From Terriglobus sp. TAA 43 (lineage in GTDB: Bacteria > Acidobacteriota > Terriglobia > Terriglobales > Acidobacteriaceae), in contig NZ_JUGR01000001.1 in assembly GCF_000800015.1 (NCBI RefSeq), forward strand, positions 434,001-498,000: 64,000 nt of DNA. Direction: 5' to 3'. The translations under genes were made by a program, and so were the position numbers. Positions 63,001 to 64,000 of this stretch are shown here, in pieces; within the stretch, counting starts at the first letter, position 1, and every line of letters starts with the position of its first letter. Below the pieces are notes generated by a model that saw only the letters and a list, made by a program, of their open reading frames with translations, was not told the origin of the DNA and searched no databases.

Positions 63001-64000
63001 CTCGAGCGCTGGCAAAGCTGCGTCCGTCATCGTTAGCGGCAATGGAGTGCCGTTGACAGGATTGATCCTGACGCCGTTGACGGAGGACTTTGGTTCTGTT
63101 GCAGTGCATACCACCAGCGCTGCAACTGTGTTTCAACTTACGAACGCAACCCCTGCCGCCATCACAATCACCGATGCAACAACCAGCGGCGACTTCCGTA
63201 TCAACTCGGACGCTACTGGCGGTGTCTCCTGTACCGCTGCAACGGTACAGCCCGGTGCAAGCTGCTTCGTACCGGTCGACTTTGTTCCTGCAGCAACCGG
63301 TACACGGACTGGTCAGCTTACCGTACAGAATTCCGCCGGCAACACCTCAGCCGTTCTGACAGGGACAGGCTCAGACGATCCGGGAATCAGCTTTACTCCC
63401 GGTGAACTTCGTTTTGACAACGTGCCCGGTATCACTGCAACACAGCAGACGATCACGCTGACCAACACGGGTGCCGTGTCCGCGAGCATCGGTCTACCCA
63501 CCACCAGCGACTCGCACTTCACTGTCAGCAGCGGCTGCTCTTCTTTGGCAGTGGGGGCATCGTGCACGCTTACGGTGGTCTATCGGGCTACAGCCGCACT
63601 CAGCACCGGTGTCCTCAGCGTTCCTGTTATCACTTCGCCTGCAGGAGCAGCGTCCACGGCAACGTACGCGATCGCTCTGACGGGCCAGTACACCTCGGAA
63701 TCCGCTGGCATTCAGATCATTCCGGGCGAACACAATACCGTCAATTTTGGATCAGGTGCGACGGGAAGCATCGCCGCAAGCCGGGTGTTGCACGTGAATA
63801 ATCTCAGTGGCAAAGCTCTAACGCTTAACGTTGGCGAGCCCCGTAATTTTTCCATCACTTCCAGTAACTGTGGTGCACTCGCAGGGGGTGGCAGTTGCGA
63901 TCTTACGGTGCAGTTTGTCCCACAAATCAGTGGCAGCATCACTGGAACGGTTTTCGTGTCAGGAACTCCCGCCGACGGTTCAACGGCACAAAACGGTCTG
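60023..64000 (+). CDS. Large secreted choice-of-anchor D repeat protein (5' part)
   Basis: The reading frame is open from ATG 60023 to the window edge, so at least 1326 codons. The N-terminus MRLNFRPLAFLTACLAIAGF is a signal peptide. Residues 40-450 resemble SBBP/beta-propeller repeats (GVALALDTSGNVYVAGTSTS, AAVVADNTGAAYIAGTTTA). From about residue 580 to the edge lie seven or so immunoglobulin-like anchor D (HYDIN/ASPM-type) units starting near 580, 693, 800, 900, 1015, 1122 and 1232 (PHELDFGIVTST, TIDFGRQYVNG, LTEDFGSVAVHT, GELRFDNVPGIT). Each unit has a conserved C in SSC/SGC-like and GASCT motifs. The protein is likely outer membrane-anchored or secreted and adhesive. The C-terminus is outside the window. 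Confidence 0.85.
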   Translation, partial: MRLNFRPLAFLTACLAIAGFACGQQVSLLGLRSLNHAGAFRSLKQDAAGNLYTLFDAHDGVRILKLTTDGTQVLAETRIGQAGDTGVALALDTSGNVYVAGTSTSTGSVAGTSGAAFPNRADSTTNSFVACFSSSLALQWLSFAGSGKTAVTAIDATASTVYITGGIYAATLPVTSGGIQQVPAVNSSGNGFVEAFDATNGTLQYATYLTGANGDTQPAAVVADNTGAAYIAGTTTATGYPTTSALSPVMRFAASYPVSGFVTKLTTAGDGFLFSTFIPGNGLNAVSLDSSGSGSLLLSGNIAAGLFPLTVAQRPIASGLSYQSAVRLSLDGSQVLSATLLAPSSLASISSITPGNNGQAWVFASSIPTPLLPVQPLENLGDAAAFRLGVDGKVDRITRIGGIPVNNSGYASLPVTEGGILLQNSGNVALAASIAPTLSSELLPTEHYDLPLAQAPNSALPSTVRDALPLASCSGSACGGSAALLAQIAPDATGPQLALSIDDHPNLVLRNLGPGDATGLQITATNYTVTSGCGSTLAAGAECSIALSGTAAGSVTVQAANAPASTTALPATSRTESAIVVTPHELDFGIVTSTSAANTRTLTVRNPSGTTQTFSSARINAGSSSYSVMQSGSTCNTTIDGLQKILGPNNSCTITLALSPSALNGNDSPVSATWQVGSYDIPLTGYAQAAATSLSATTIDFGRQYVNGIRTPRYLYMSNASDTPQSHMKVASTNTVFTVTDECPATLQASSICRIAISYLSAVAPSSDALSLVVDGTAVTVLGETLPQPSITGSSTNPNLTVSATSLTFSDPVIVTTASTTVQTVTVGNIGAVAFALQVAITGDFTQTSDCPALLAGGASCTVNVTFTPSASGLREGLLAVTAGLAGPTYVSLSGTGTAILPQNNGIAYGDVPLNTPSVQWLKVQQGLVSATASSSDAAYKVILVEDIGYGHGQPTASSFSSTTSGSCLNCWLGIQFQPTTSGTDIAMISVRSSSAGKAASVIVSGNGVPLTGLILTPLTEDFGSVAVHTTSAATVFQLTNATPAAITITDATTSGDFRINSDATGGVSCTAATVQPGASCFVPVDFVPAATGTRTGQLTVQNSAGNTSAVLTGTGSDDPGISFTPGELRFDNVPGITATQQTITLTNTGAVSASIGLPTTSDSHFTVSSGCSSLAVGASCTLTVVYRATAALSTGVLSVPVITSPAGAASTATYAIALTGQYTSESAGIQIIPGEHNTVNFGSGATGSIAASRVLHVNNLSGKALTLNVGEPRNFSITSSNCGALAGGGSCDLTVQFVPQISGSITGTVFVSGTPADGSTAQNGL

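Overview
The window is a stretch of bacterial chromosome that most likely comes from an acidobacterium of the Terriglobus/Granulicella/Edaphobacter kind (Acidobacteriaceae). The main pointers are a TIGR03435-family secreted protein (a family concentrated in Acidobacteriota), a choice-of-anchor-D giant surface protein, a large Ser/Thr kinase with TPRs, moderately high GC and very tight gene packing. This assignment is inferred from gene content, not from a marker gene comparison. No insertion sequence, prophage, CRISPR array or integrase was seen. The region reads as core chromosome with a few lineage-specific genes.

Layout. 1-9.9 kb: enolase and phosphoglycerate mutase (two consecutive glycolytic steps, separated by a strong hairpin), a secreted protein of unknown function, glutamate formimidoyltransferase, a PagL-like lipid A deacylase, YebC, a VOC protein, LysA and a PspC-domain protein. 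10-17.8 kb: two TPR proteins, a SET-domain methyltransferase-like protein, DnaX, an APH-type kinase, YbaB and a class A beta-lactamase-like serine hydrolase. 17.8-25.7 kb: tRNA-Arg, B12-independent methionine synthase MetE behind a cobalamin riboswitch, the delta-prime clamp-loader subunit, a GAF-PAS-GGDEF-EAL protein and the TIGR03435 protein. 25.7-34.7 kb: cytochrome P450, thymidylate kinase, a lipoprotein, a receiver-PAS protein, LpxD, a CCA-adding/poly(A) polymerase family protein with a histone H1-like tail, YdcF, a metallo-beta-lactamase-fold hydrolase and SecG.

34.7-46.8 kb: tRNA-Leu, a HAD hydrolase, a membrane-anchored Ser/Thr kinase, an FG-GAP protein, tRNA-Ser and a heavy-metal RND efflux operon (TolC-like, adaptor, CzcA/CusA-like pump) with an upstream membrane protein. 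46.8-54.5 kb: a glycosyltransferase, ThiS, ThiD, PyrF, a 59-residue zinc ribbon protein, two envelope proteins, AccA and DoxX. 54.5-64 kb: DnaE, an aminotransferase, a HAD hydrolase and the start of a large secreted repeat protein that runs off the right edge.

How genes work together. Three parts of the DNA polymerase III holoenzyme (DnaX, delta-prime, DnaE) are scattered through the window. Methionine synthesis by MetE is predicted to be switched off by cobalamin. Envelope functions recur: LpxD and a PagL-like enzyme act on lipid A, SecG on export, and the RND operon on metal export. Several convergent neighbours share their stop codons, so the genome is very compact here. The points most worth checking are the H1-like tail on the nucleotidyltransferase, the ThiS C-terminus with extra residues after the Gly-Gly, the eukaryote-like SET/post-SET protein, several enzymes missing a canonical catalytic residue, and a terminator-like hairpin that contains the ydcF start codon.
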